64,000 nucleotides of DNA, taken from positions 5,951,594 through 6,015,593 of the forward strand of contig NC_059290.1 of NCBI RefSeq assembly GCF_017591435.1, read 5' to 3'. Under the pieces are notes generated by a model. The model saw only the letters and a program-made list of their open reading frames with translations. It searched no databases and was not told the DNA's origin. Below, in pieces: positions 23,691-34,821 of the stretch. Origin of the DNA: Portunus trituberculatus (lineage: Eukaryota; Arthropoda; Malacostraca; Decapoda; Portunidae). Numbering within the stretch: position 1 is the first letter of the stretch; every line of letters starts with the position of its first letter. Position numbers and translations under genes: made by a program.

Positions 23691-24236
23691 AGCAATCCAC
23701 AGTTTACTTTACCTACTTGTCACCTGCTGCTCTCGTGCTACTCCCTGCGAGCCACACACGCCCCTGGGGACGCCCTGCGGAGTGTCAGGACGAGTGTTCC
23801 CCGCCGGGTGGCTGACAATATTCCACTGAGCGTTTGTTTACTGAGTGCAGGGCGGCGACTCACCCCAAGACACCACAATTCACATAAATAACCTCAAATC
23901 AACTACAATAAGCCACAATAAAATTTTGTCCTGCCATCTTTTTCATGTATTTTTTATTTTTTTACGTTGTTGTTGATGTAACTTCGTTTTAAGGCGGGGT
24001 TTCGTTACTTGGTGGGCGATACCAATAGTCATACAGTAGATTGAGAAGTTATCAATAAATTTATAGGTGTTACCTTCTGATTAATTTTATCTCATACACT
24101 GTAATGTTAGTGACTGTTGGGATTGTGAACTGGAAGGAGGCGAAAGTGAGACTTTAGTAATCCCTACTGGAATCATTTTCTTCGACGCCATCAGTCCAAA
24201 ACTACAAAGCAGCAAAACACTACAGGAGCAATACCA

Positions 24237-24697
24237 CTATGTTCATGCTAACTGCTCATCTGCTGATCTTGCTAACCGCATGCCTCCCCTCCTGCGGCCT
24301 CGCTGCACAAGGCTTTCTTCTTCCTTTCACACTTATTCTGTCCAACTCTCTAACGCACTGATTCGCACAGGAAAGTAATGATTATGTAAAAATATGAAGC
24401 TATCAGGTAAAAGAGGAATTAAACTTCGATAAAACAAAAACACGACAACATCTACCAGAGTAAAAAACAGTACTCTCAATCAATCATACCTTTCTCTGGT
24501 AAACTCTGGAACTCCCTAACTGCTTCTGTATTTTTATCTTCCAACGACTTGACTTCTTTCAAGAGAGAGGTTTCGATCACCGTTTCAAGACATTTGTCTC
24601 TTTATTTCGCCTGACTCTTCGACCTGTAAGGAAACTGACAATTAAGTGGGCCTTATTCTTTATTCTTTGTTGTCCTTGGCCAGTTTCCCCTCTTACA

Positions 24698-24715
<18 letters not shown>
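24237..24715 (+). mobile_element. LINE family 1, 3' fragment with internal insertion
   Basis: Plus-strand match to the family 1 C-terminal and 3' UTR region: TTCATGCTAACTG, GCATGCCTCCCCTCC, TGCACAAGGC, then TCCAACTCTCTAACGCA. About 110 bp of unrelated sequence (24,359-24,468) then interrupts before ACTCTCAATCAATCATACC and the 3' end CCTTGGCCAGTTTCC with an A-rich tail. Confidence 0.75.
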
Positions 24716-24995
<280 letters not shown>

Positions 24996-25040
24996 ATAAC
25001 TGTACCTCTCGTCCGAGAGCTGTGAGAAACTGACGTAGAG

Positions 25041-25712
25041 AAAAGGCCAATTTGCGACTGACATTGCAAGTCGGTAAAGTTTGCATAGTAACTGAAGAAA
25101 TAAGTCGCAAAACAAGACCAACATGTTGGTCTTTTCAGTCGATTTGTGACTTTCTTTTTGTTGAGACGTCACGGAGTAAGCTTTGAAAATGTCTCCAGGT
25201 GTAGATAAGATGTTAGAGTTGGTGAGGGAAAAAGAACACATCTGGGGCCCCAGGAATTAATTATACAATAAAAAGAAAAAGAAAAAAAAAGCTTGCACAA
25301 ATCGTCGTTCGACGAAAGAAGTGTTTCCCTCAATGCAGAGTGTTGTTGGAGGTGAAGAGTGAAGACTTGTCAGGATTTAATTTGATCGCAATTATGCATA
25401 GTCTTCTTAAGATTAGTGTGTGGCAGACACTCCTTTCTTTCCTTCTACTTAGCCAGGGACGTATCCAAAGGCATTTTCTTTTCTGTTGACTCTTCCGGTA
25501 CGCCAAAAGAAGAGCAACCACCGCTTCAGCATCGTCACTGGAGGAAGACATCTTGGCGGGGAGCTGTTTGTTTACACTCACTTCCTGCCAAGGCGCCAAC
25601 TAGTCGATACTTTCCAGTCGCTATGTGTGACGTTTTTCCGTTTAGAAGGGCTCAGTCGATACTTCTAACGACTTGTAATTTCAGTCGCAAATTGGCACAT
25701 GTGAACCCGCCT
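25041..25712 (-). mobile_element. Harbinger-like non-autonomous element, copy 1
   Basis: The right end reads in minus sense AGGCGGGTTCACATGTGCC, with the subterminal GCGACTGAAATTACAAGTC. The left end keeps only the subterminal part (TTGCGACTGACATTGCAAGTC). A minus-strand frame from the ATG near 25,550 encodes a 40-50 residue peptide beginning MSSSSDDAEAVVALLLAYR with a basic, tryptophan-containing LWIRPWLSRRKE stretch. That order (acidic start, basic block, W-x-P-x-(L/I)-x-x-R) resembles the N-terminus of PIF/Harbinger nucleases. Frame and family are consistent, but the catalytic region is absent. Confidence 0.6.
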
Positions 25713-25779
25713 TAACTCGTCTAATTCCTCTCCGAAAACCTCAAAATCCTGCCAGACTATATGATAATGTCAGCTGACG

Positions 25780-26140
25780 AAGGAGTGACGGTGTGGTGAT
25801 GTCAGCCTTAGGTGGTGAAGGAAACAGTGTGGTGATGTTAACCTAAGGTGGCGAAGGAGACGGTGTGGTGATGTCATGTGGTAAAGGAGAGGCTAGGAGA
25901 GGGTGTGGTGATGTCAGGTGATGAGGGAGAGGCTAGAAGATGTGGTGGTGTCTGGTGATGAAAGGAAGAGGCTAGATGTGGTGATGTCAGGTGATGAGGG
26001 AGAGGCTAGGAGACGGTGTGGTGATGTCAGCTAATGAAGGAGAGGCTGTATGTGGTGATGTCAGGTGAAGAGGGAGAAGCTGGATCGATGATGTCATGAT
26101 GTGAGGATAGGGGAGGTGTAGTGATGTCAGAGGAATATTG
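25780..26140. repeat. Minisatellite, units of about 35-50 bp
   Basis: At least eight imperfect units with the core GGTGTGGTGATGTCAGGTGA followed by a purine-rich GGGAGAGGCTAGGAGA. Unit length varies by deletion of the purine part. Confidence 0.85.
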
Positions 26141-27349
26141 AGATAAAGCTTGCCTCTTGTTACGCACGAACGAACATTGATCGTGCTCGCTGACTATCAA
26201 AGGTGCGGGTGTGTCACTTCCTTGTGTTGCCATAGCAGCAGCAGCAGCAGCAGCAGCAAGTGAACTTGCTTCCCCAAAAACAAAGGAATCTTTAAAGATT
26301 GCTTTCAGGATCTATATACAATTTGTGGCGGGTATAAATAAGGTTCAAATTACTCAGAATTAAAAATTCCATCGGATGAGAAGGATAAAAAAGGAAAACC
26401 ATATGTTGAGACTGATGCAGGAATAAAAGAATACTATCATTTTCACCTAATCTTATTCAAGACTCTAGCTCTATGTTTGCAGAAGATATTGCATACTGCA
26501 TTCCATTCAGCCACAAAATACTTCGATTATTACGTCTCCTCTCCTCGCTGCCCATTCCCATCCCAGGAATATGACGAGAGGGTTGTCTTCCCCTTGGAGT
26601 AAAGATTATCTTTTCTCCAAGGTCTTCCCATGCAAAGCACACTCATGGGACTCCACAACACCCAAAAATACCATCAAATTTATCAAATGGCACACTCAAA
26701 ATACATAGAATATTCTTAAAAACACCACAAAACACTTAAAACACCCGAATTTTTCCAAAACACTTATGGAGCCCAAATACACCCACAAACACTCTTAAAA
26801 CATCCTACGACATTCCTGAAGTTGGGTGCGACTAATTTCCAGGTGCGACTTTTACTTTGCGCCTTTACCGCTGGATCTTGTGCGACTGCAACTTTGCTAC
26901 TCTATTTTTGCCCGCCGCTCCTTCGTCTTCCGACCTTCCAACTGCGATTGTATTTCCCTTTTGCGACTCCGCTAAATTACAAAATGGACTCAAGTACGAT
27001 AACAGAAACATGGTTTTATGAGGCCCTGCGTAGAATGATCCATTTTTTACTTATATACAACTTAATTTCAAGCATGTTAAAGATAGAATTAAGACTGTTA
27101 GATTTTAATTACTTTATACACTTCACAGTAACTTTTCTTCTTAGCTACAATAAAAGTATAAAATAGGAGAAAATGAGATCAGTTCGCACAATAAACACAA
27201 AGCAACACGGTCTCCAACATTTCTAACTGACAAGACGAGTTTAAAACTTTGTTGACGCCTCAAGAGTTCATGTAATTTTTCTAATTTATAATGAAATTCA
27301 GCAGTGATAAAACACTTTTTTTCTCGTAAGTCTAGGTAGTTTCGTGTAA
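26141..27349. other. Non-coding, no gene recognised
   Basis: Contains a short CAG triplet tract at 26,235-26,256 and an A/C-rich imperfect repeat at 26,640-26,815 (ACAC, CAAAA and AAACAC words). No exon or transposon end was recognised. Confidence 0.5.
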
Positions 27350-27350
27350 A

Positions 27351-28040
27351 GGCGGGTTCACACGTGCTAAATCGCGACTGAAATTGCAAGTCCGTAGAGT
27401 TTTCGACTGAATGTCAGTGCCTAGTGACTGGAGAAACCAGTCGCAAAACAAGACCAACAAATTGGTCTTGTTCAGTTAATTTGCGACTTTCTTTACGTTG
27501 TGACGTCACGGAGTAAGCTTTGAAAATGTGGTCTCCAGATTTAGAGATGTTAGAGTTAGTGAGGGAAAACGAACACATATGGGTCCCCAGGAATTAATTA
27601 TACAAAAAAAAAAAAAAAAGCTTGCACAAATCGTCGTTCGACGAAAGAAGTGTTTCCCTCAATGCAGAGTGTTGTTGGAGGTGAAGAGTGAAGACTTGTC
27701 AGGATTTAATTTGATCGCAATTATGCATAGTCTTCTTAAGATTAGTGTGTGGCAGACACTCCTTTCTTTCCTTCTACTTAGCCAGGGACGTATCCAAAGG
27801 CATTTTCTTTTCTGTTGACTCTTCCGGTACGCCAAAAGAAGAGCAACCACCGCTTCAGCATCGTCACTGGAGGAAGACATCTTGGCGGGGAGCTGTTTGT
27901 TTACACTCACTTCCTGCCAAGGCGCCAACTAGTCGATACTTTCCAGTCGCTATATGTGACGCTTTCCGACAAGAGGAGCTCAGTCGATGCTTCTAGCGAC
28001 TTGTAATTTCAGTTGTAAATTGGCACGTGTGAACTTGCCT
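27351..28040 (-). mobile_element. Harbinger-like non-autonomous element, copy 2
   Basis: Both ends are present. The left reads GGCGGGTTCACACGTGCT, with GCGACTGAAATTGCAAGTC just inside. The right (minus sense) reads AGGCAAGTTCACACGTGCC, with CAACTGAAATTACAAGTC. The internal 27,617-27,950 segment looks identical to 25,288-25,620 of copy 1, including the same minus-strand peptide start MSSSSDDAEAVV. It contains TGACGTCA at 27,501-27,508. Length 690 bp, no catalytic domain, so it would need transposase in trans. Confidence 0.7.
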
Positions 28041-28790
28041 GAACGTCAGGCTCATACAAAATGAGGAATCTAATCTTTTATAAAAAAAAAAAAGAAAAGA
28101 AAAAGTAAATAAAATAAAGTTATATAGCTAGTCAGTCTATTTTAAGCTGGCTTTCTGTTCTCGGGTCTCGGTCTAAGGAAGAGTAAAGTGTTGGCATTTT
28201 ACCCTGTGTCCCACACCCTCCCACCACCACCTGGTTGCTAGTTCCGCGGTTTTCCCACTCAATTGGACGGTTTTTCAAAGAAGTGGGCGGAAAAACTTTT
28301 GTTTAGGCGGACTGACGTGTAATTATGTTTATTGGGTTGTTTTGCATAGGATTGTGTAACTGTGCAAGCCACGGTAGATATTAGTTGAAACATTGCCATA
28401 ATTTCTTTTCAGCATGCATTGATGTATATTCATTCGTATGTATATTCTTATCTAGATATCAATAAAGTACTACACTCCCGGGCACTTGTGTGTCTGCACA
28501 TGTATTCCTTATTAACAGGGTTCGTGTTGTGTACTGCCGCGTCGCTCCCAAGAGACTGGTAACAATCCGCGGAGAAGGATACGCTGGGGAGAACTAGTGA
28601 AGCTTAATTCCTGTGCAAGTGAGCTGGATACAACAACATGGAGTCCAACACTGTCTCTGCTTTTATTACTCTTCTCACTAACTCTTCTCTGACTCTTTTC
28701 CTTCCTGACTCAGTTCTACTTTACTGACTCCTCACAGACTTCTTTTTTACTCTCAGTAGCTCTTTTTATTTACTTGCACACTGACTTATA
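28041..28790. other. Non-coding, possible LTR-like remnant
   Basis: Contains AATAAA near 28,462 and, about 90 bp later, TGGTAACAATCCGCGG near 28,557, which could be the end of an LTR plus primer-binding site. No second LTR or pol sequence was found, so this is only a possibility. Confidence 0.2.
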
Positions 28791-29290
28791 AGGCGGGTCA
28801 CACGTGTCAATTTATGACTGAAATTGCAGGTCGGTAGAGTTTCCGACTGACGGTTTGCGACTTTGTTTACAATGTGACGTCACGGAAAAAGGTTTGAAAA
28901 TGTGGTGTCGATGTAGAGAAGATTTTGGAGTTGGTGAGGGAAAAAAGCACACCTGCCAGGGAACCCTAAATGTGAATTCTACAGCAAAAAGAGCTGACGC
29001 AAATAGGCGTTCGATGAGATCCAAGGCTGCCACTCTCCAAGAACTGCTTCCCTCCATGCAGGTGTTGTTGATCGAGGATTGAATACTGGTGATGATTTAA
29101 TTTGATCGCAATAGTCATCGTCACCAGAGGAAGACTTCTTGTTGGGCAGCTGTTTGTTTACATTCATTTCCTGCCAACCAGATGATACTTCCAAGTCGTT
29201 ATGTGTGAACGTTTTTCGACTAGAAGGGTTCAGTCAATACTTCTAGCGACTTACAATTTCAGTCACATAATAACATGTGTGAACCCGCCT
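28791..29290 (-). mobile_element. Harbinger-like non-autonomous element, copy 3
   Basis: Left end AGGCGGGTCACACGTGTC, right end in minus sense AGGCGGGTTCACACATG, both with the ACTGAAATTG subterminal block. It is 500 bp long and diverged from copies 1 and 2. In minus sense it retains TTGTTTACA..GTGACGTCACGG and a TPAWREAV segment that could be from a Harbinger nuclease (known members have a similar stretch before the ERL(A/I)xTLRFLATG block). It contains TGACGTCA at 28,875-28,882. Confidence 0.65.
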
Positions 29291-29460
29291 AGGTTCCATC
29301 CACCGCAGCTGGTGACGCAATTAATTCCTGGATAGCCTTTTCCGTGATTTTTCCATACCCTTCCTACTCCGTTTTCTTCCTTTGTTGTGAAAGCATACTC
29401 TATACTGGGAGAAGGGTAGAGAGAGAGGAAAAACAGTGTGTGTGTGTGTATGTTTCATCT

Positions 29461-29462
29461 AG

Positions 29463-29498
<36 letters not shown>
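29461..29498. repeat. (CT)n microsatellite
   Basis: About 18 CT units, preceded by a short (GT)n. Confidence 0.95.
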
Positions 29499-29501
<3 letters not shown>

Positions 29502-29694
29502 AGCCAGTGAGCCAGATAGTCAGCTGGTCCTTTGAACAGTCTCTCAGTGTCTGTTTGTCAGTGCGTGAGTGGGTGAGTGAGTGAGGGCGGCAGTTGAGCT
29601 GTCATATCTTGTTTCAACACATTTTTACAAAACTGCTCCGAGGAAACATGTGAATTCTTATCAAAGTTAAGGAAACAAAAGAAGGAAGTAAACA

Positions 29695-30632
29695 ATGGGT
29701 CGCATCTTTAGCTCTCTGAAAGTGTCTGCCCACCTGGAGGTGGTGGGCCAGTGTGGCGGCGCCGACCGCCTCACCCTCTGTCTGCCCCGCAGCAGGGGGA
29801 AGGGAGGCCGGCGCCTGCTGGGGGCCTTCAACTTCTCCAGCGCGGGTAACGGGGCAGGCCAGCACAGGTCCGCCTACATCTTGGTGGCCGTTGGCCGGGT
29901 CGCCAAGAAGGGCGGGAGACTCTCGTGGCCCGCCGTGAGATCCCGCTGGCTGACCTGCTGGTGGGTCTCAAAGCAAACAAGATTGGGCGGCGCTCTGCAC
30001 TCTTCTTCAGCCTCAAGGCAGGCCAGGCTGATGATGCAGCAGTCGCCGTGTATTACAGCAGGAGGCTCCTGGACGAGCCAAAGCCACCACAGGAGGATCA
30101 GCAGGAACAAGGGAAAACTGAGCAGCTCGCCAGCCTGCCCACCCAGGCTGCCGAAACCAAGTTCATCCTGCCCCCATATGCTGCTCATACAAACTCCAGC
30201 GACACCGTGGCCGCCTTGATTCCTGAGGTCAGCTACCGTGACCTCACCCCCAAGGTCACGGTGATAGACCTCGTGGATGGCCAAAGATGGGCAGCTCCTC
30301 AAGCCCAGCCCTTGCAGGAAAGGATTGAGGCTCCTCAGGATGGCCAGACCGAGGCCAGCCTGTCTTCCGAGGTCGTACACCGTGACCTCGGGGAAGGCCA
30401 TAGGTGGGTCGCTCCCCAGACCCAGCTTCGTCACAGGAGGGGAGACCTCCGTGGGAGACGGGAGGGCGTTGTCTTGCAGCCTTCTGTTCCGTCTCCCTCT
30501 CAAGGAAAGGAGGCCCCGCGGGGTGGCAGAGGCTGCCTGTGTGGTCCCTGCCTAGTGGTCAGCCTGCTCCAGTGTGCGCAGGCTATGACCTTCACTTTAC
30601 TGGTGTACCACGTGTACCTGGAGTGGTTCTGA
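29695..30632 (+). CDS. Candidate orphan gene, frameshifted, possible N-myristoylation
   Basis: I do not recognise this protein. A good start context (AAACAATGG) at 29,695 opens a frame beginning MGRIFSSLKVSAHLEVVG. G2 and S6 fit the MGxxxS/T N-myristoylation rule. That frame is coherent to about 29,905. The continuation then appears in the -1 frame, from about 29,900 to the TGA at 30,630-30,632, with a smooth IPLADLLVGLKANKIGRR stretch. About 300 residues in total if joined. The second half has a Q/E/P-rich linker with two related blocks, SYRDL..VDGQRWAAPQ and VHRDL..EGHRWVAPQ, and a hydrophobic, Cys-containing C-terminus (CLVVSLLQCAQAMTF). No intron explains the frame change. Options are a 1-bp deletion (pseudogene or assembly error) or ribosomal slippage. 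GC content is well above the neighbours. Confidence 0.4.
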
Positions 30633-30773
30633 GCCTGGTGTCACTGAACACAACCACGCCACGCCACACCGACCACCACTCTTGGCATCACCACACGCTG
30701 CACCACACAATCATTGATCATCACTCATGGGGCCTCGTGATGGTGGCTGGTGACGAGTTCATAGTGTCTACAG

Positions 30774-30948
30774 TAGGTTAGGTTAGGTTAGGATAGGATA
30801 GGATAGGCAACGTTAGGTTAGGTTAGGTTAGGATATGATAGGCAACGTTAGGTTAGGTTAGGTTAGGATAGGATAGGATAGGATAGGCAACGTTAGGTTA
30901 GGTTAGGTTAGGATAGGTAATGTTAGGTTAGGTTAGGTTAGGTTAGGT
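30774..30948 (+). repeat. Interstitial (TTAGG)n/(ATAGG)n array
   Basis: Runs of TTAGG, the ancestral arthropod telomere repeat, alternate with ATAGG runs and a CAACG or TAATG punctuation (30,809, 30,844, 30,889 and 30,918 approximately), giving higher-order units of about 30-45 bp. Being flanked by unique and LINE sequence on both sides, it is interstitial, not a chromosome end. Confidence 0.93.
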
Positions 30949-31017
30949 CTCTTACTCTCAATCTCAACAGTCTCACTATAACTAGTACAATATTTTGAAA
31001 ATTAACGCTTTGCTTTC

Positions 31018-33687
31018 ATTAGAATCTTCTGAGTTTTCCACCATCTGGCTTAGACTCAATAGTCACTCTCTAACTAAATTTATCTGTGCTGTCTATCTCT
31101 TCCCTAACCCCTCTGACTATAGTAAATTCTTTGACTATGTAACTTCCAAAGTGGAGCACATTCTATTCCTCTACCCTTTTGCACAGATCTCCATTCTTGG
31201 AGATTTCAATGTTCACCAGCAGCTTTGGCTTTCCTCTCCCTTCACTGACTATAATGGTGAACTAGCCTTCAACTTTGCTATCCTCATTGACCTAGAGCAA
31301 CTGGTGCAACACCCTACTCGTATTCTTGACCGTCTTAGAGACACACCCAACATTCATGATCTCTTCCTCACCTCTAATCCTTCTGCTTATGCTGCTACCC
31401 TATATTCTCCGTTGGGCTCCTCCGATCACAATTTCATATCTGTATCTTGTCCTATTTCTCCAATCCTTCCTCAGGATTCCCCAAAGCGGAGGTGCCTCTG
31501 GCATTTTGCCTCTGCCAGTTAAGGGAACCTGAGGAGGTATTATGCTGATTTTACCTGGAATGATTTCTGTTTTCGTGACAGGGACTCTTGTGCTGAACGC
31601 ATAACAGAGGTGATAGTGTCCGGCATGGAGGTGTACATTCCTCATTCTTTTTGTCAACCTAAACCTTCTAAACCTTGGTTAAACACAGCCTGTTTTCGTG
31701 CTATACATGATAGTGAGGTTGCCCTTTAAATTTCTGTCCGGAATCATGCCAAGTCTGTTCTTCAACTTGCCAAACACTCATTCATAAATAGAAAATGTCA
31801 AAATCTTTCAAACTCTACCTCTCCTCGTGACTTCTGGCATCTGACCAAAAACATCTCCAATAGCTTTACTTCTTCATCTTTCCCTCCTTCATTCGATTCT
31901 GATGGCACCACTGCCATCTCTTCTGTCTCTAAAGCTGAACTCTTCTCTCAAACCTTTGCTAACACCACATGGTATATATAAAAAAAAACAACAACTCCAC
32001 CTTGGATGATTCTGGGCTTGTCCCTCTCTCTCCTCCTCCCTCTGACTATTTCATGCCTACAATCAAAGTTCTTCATAATGATGTTTTCCATGCCCTCGCT
32101 GGCCTAAACCCTCGGAAGGCTTATGAACCTGATGGGGTCCTTCCTATTGTTCTTAAAAACTGTGCTTCTGTGCTTGCACCTTGCCTGGCCAAACTCATTC
32201 AACTATGTCTATTGACCTCTACCATTCCTTCTTACTGGAAGTTTGCCTACATTCAGCCTGTTCCTAAAAAGGGTGACTGTTCTAATCCCTCAAACTACCG
32301 TCCTATTGCTTCAATCTCTTGCGTGTCTAAAGTTTTTTTAATCTATCCTCAATAGGAAGATTCTTAAACATCTGTCACTTCACTACCTTCTATCTGATCG
32401 CCAGTATGGCTTCCGTCAAGGTCGCTCTACTGGTGATCTTCTGGCTTTGCTTACGGAGTCTTGGTCATCCTCTTTTAGAGATTTCTGTGAAACTTTTCCT
32501 GTCGCGTTAGACATATCAAAAGCTTTTGACAGAGTCTGGTACAAGCCTTTGATTTCCATCTCTCCTCTTACGGTTTCTATCCTTCTATCTGCAACTTTAT
32601 CTCAAGTTTCCTTTCTGACCGTTCTATTGCAGCCGTGGCAGACAGCCACTGTTCTCCTAAATCTTTTAATAGTGGTGTTCCTCGGGGTCCTGTCTCTTTC
32701 TATTATTCATCAATGACCTTCATAACCAAACTACTTCCCCTATCCACTTCTATGCTGATGATACCACTCTACATCTTTCCACGTCCTTTCAGAGACGACC
32801 AACCCTTTAGGAAGTCAACAGATCACGCAGGGACGCCACAGAACGCCTGACTTCTGATCTTTCTGAAATTTCTTCTTGGTGCAGAGAAAATCTAGTAGTT
32901 TTCAATGCATCAAAAACACAATTCCTCCATCTATCAACTCGACACAACCTTCCAGAAAACTATCCCCTCTTCATCAATGACACTTAACTGTCTCCCTTTT
33001 CCACACTGAATATCCGCGGTCTGTCCTTTATTCATAATCTAAACTGGAAACTTCACATCCCATCTCTTGCTAAAATAGCTTTTATGAAGTTAGGTGTTCT
33101 GAGGCGTCTTCGCCAATTTTTCTCGCCCCTCCAACTGCTAACTCTGTACAAGGGCCTTATCCGTCCTTGTATGGAGTACTCTTCGCATGTTTGGGGGTTC
33201 CACTCGCACAGTTTTATTAGATAGGGTGGAATCAAAGCTTTTCGTCTCATCAACTCCTCTCCTCTGACTGACTGTCTTCAGCCTCTTTCTCACCGCCGAA
33301 ATGTTGCATCTCTTTCTATCTTTTATCGCTATTTTCATACTAACTGTTCTACTGATCTTGCTAACTGCATGCCTCCCCTCCTCCTGCGTCCTCGCTGCAC
33401 AAGGCTACCTTGTTCCTCTCATCCCTATTCTGTCCAACTCTCTACCGCAAGAATTAACCGGTACTCTCAATCTTCATACCTTTCACTGGTAAACTGGAAC
33501 TCCCTGCCTGCTTCTGTATTTCAGTCTTCCCTACGACTTGAATTCTTTTAAGAGGGAGGTATTAAGACATTTGTTTCTTAATTTTAGCTAATTTTCTACT
33601 ACTCTTTAAAGGAGCCAGCACTTCAAGTGGATCTTTTTTTTAATATTTGTTGCCTTTGGCTGGTTTCTCTCCTGCATAAAAAAAAGG
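31018..33687 (+). mobile_element. LINE family 1, copy B, long 5'-truncated copy
   Basis: Plus-strand order: the second half of an AP-endonuclease (ILGDFNVHQQLWLSSPF, then SDHNFISVSCP), linker, and reverse transcriptase with the N-terminal block LNPRKAYEPDGV, motif A (VALDISKAFDRVW, near 32,500), motif B-like SGVPRGPV and an intact FYADDTT catalytic box near 32,748. A C-terminal region reaches 33,500 and the 3' end reads TTTGGCTGG then an A run. Several frameshifts, an in-frame TAA at 31,520 and a deletion near 31,728 make it inactive. Jockey/CR1-like; clade not assigned. Confidence 0.9.
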
Positions 33688-33769
33688 TTATCAAGAGTAT
33701 TTTCTTGACAATAATGTAATGTTGATATCCCTACGACCGCAGAAACACCCACGCTGTCACTGCATCTCA

Positions 33770-34470
33770 AACTTTGTGAATGCAGCGGAGGTGCGGCACA
33801 GCAGTGCTGCAGGTCACTGGCCAACAATGTGTCAGTGATAGTTATTATCGACATACTATACCTACATTTTAGTAAAGCGTTTGATATAAGGTACCACATC
33901 ATAGGCTCTTAGAAAGATCAGGGCGCATAGAGGAAACAATATTAGGCTGGATAAGGTAATGGTTAGGCGATAAGCGATAGAGAATTGTTATAAAAGGCTG
34001 TAATTCCAAGTGGGCTCAAGTAATTACTGGGGTGCCACAGGGATCAATTTTAGGGTTATCACTATTTCTAATATATATTAATGATTTTGAATTAATAGTG
34101 ATGTTAGTAAATTTGTGGATGACACCAAGATAGGTAGATTGATTGTGTGAGATTCGGATGCCATCGCCTTGTTGGCCAATTTATAAAGGATAAACGAATG
34201 GACGTATAGATGACAAATGCAGTTTAACATTAACAAATGCAAAGTATTTTTAGCGTAGGTAGAGGAAATCCACTCAATAGGTACACAATAAACAACGAGG
34301 TCCTGGCTGGTAAGTTCAGAATATGGAAAAGACCTAGGAATTACAGTTAGCCATGAATTTTGTCTAAGAAAACAATGCACAGAGGCAAGAAATAGAGTAC
34401 TGCTGGTGTACTGGGTCATTGGATTAATTTTTGGGGTGAATTCAAAGCAGAAGTCCCGAATTAATATTAA
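33770..34470 (+). mobile_element. LINE relic, family 4
   Basis: Plus sense keeps recognisable reverse transcriptase fragments: FSKAFD near 33,873, then GVPQGSILG near 34,030 and an IYINDFE / VNLWMTP segment where the (F/Y)xDD box should be (read in another frame, FVDDTK near 34,113). Frameshifts and stops occur throughout. It differs from families 1-3 and looks CR1-like and old. Confidence 0.7.
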
Positions 34471-34702
34471 TATATTACAATCGTCTTGATAAGAAGTCTT
34501 GAAATACTATGTGAATCATACGTGGTACAGTGTTAATAAGGAATATGTATATATTTGATCTGTTGAGCGTTGGAGTGTTGTCCTGTGGCTCTGCCACATT
34601 TGGGAACGTGTATACTTAGTTAACAGGTAAGAATATGTCTTTGAAAAAAAAAAAGGACAATAGTGCACCATTGTCAACTCAGTAACTGTTTCCCGAACAA
34701 CT

Positions 34703-34703
<1 letters not shown>

Positions 34704-34737
<34 letters not shown>
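34704..34737. repeat. (GA)n microsatellite
   Basis: About 16 GA units. Confidence 0.95.
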
Positions 34738-34739
<2 letters not shown>

Positions 34740-34821
34740 GGGTGTAAGCAATAGGGTATATAGAGAATGGCAGGAGAGCGGGCCACCCCTCTGTGCTAAA
34801 CAAGAACCAAAAAGTAGAGAT

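Noticed and set aside
28130..28600. LTR of a retrotransposon with primer-binding site
   Set aside because: Only one candidate LTR end; no second LTR, gag or pol nearby.
29874..30503. 209-codon minus-strand frame opposite the candidate orphan gene
   Set aside because: GC-rich shadow of the plus-strand coding sequence; lower plausibility of start and composition.
30774..30948. True telomere
   Set aside because: Flanked by non-telomeric sequence on both sides and strongly degenerate, so it is interstitial.
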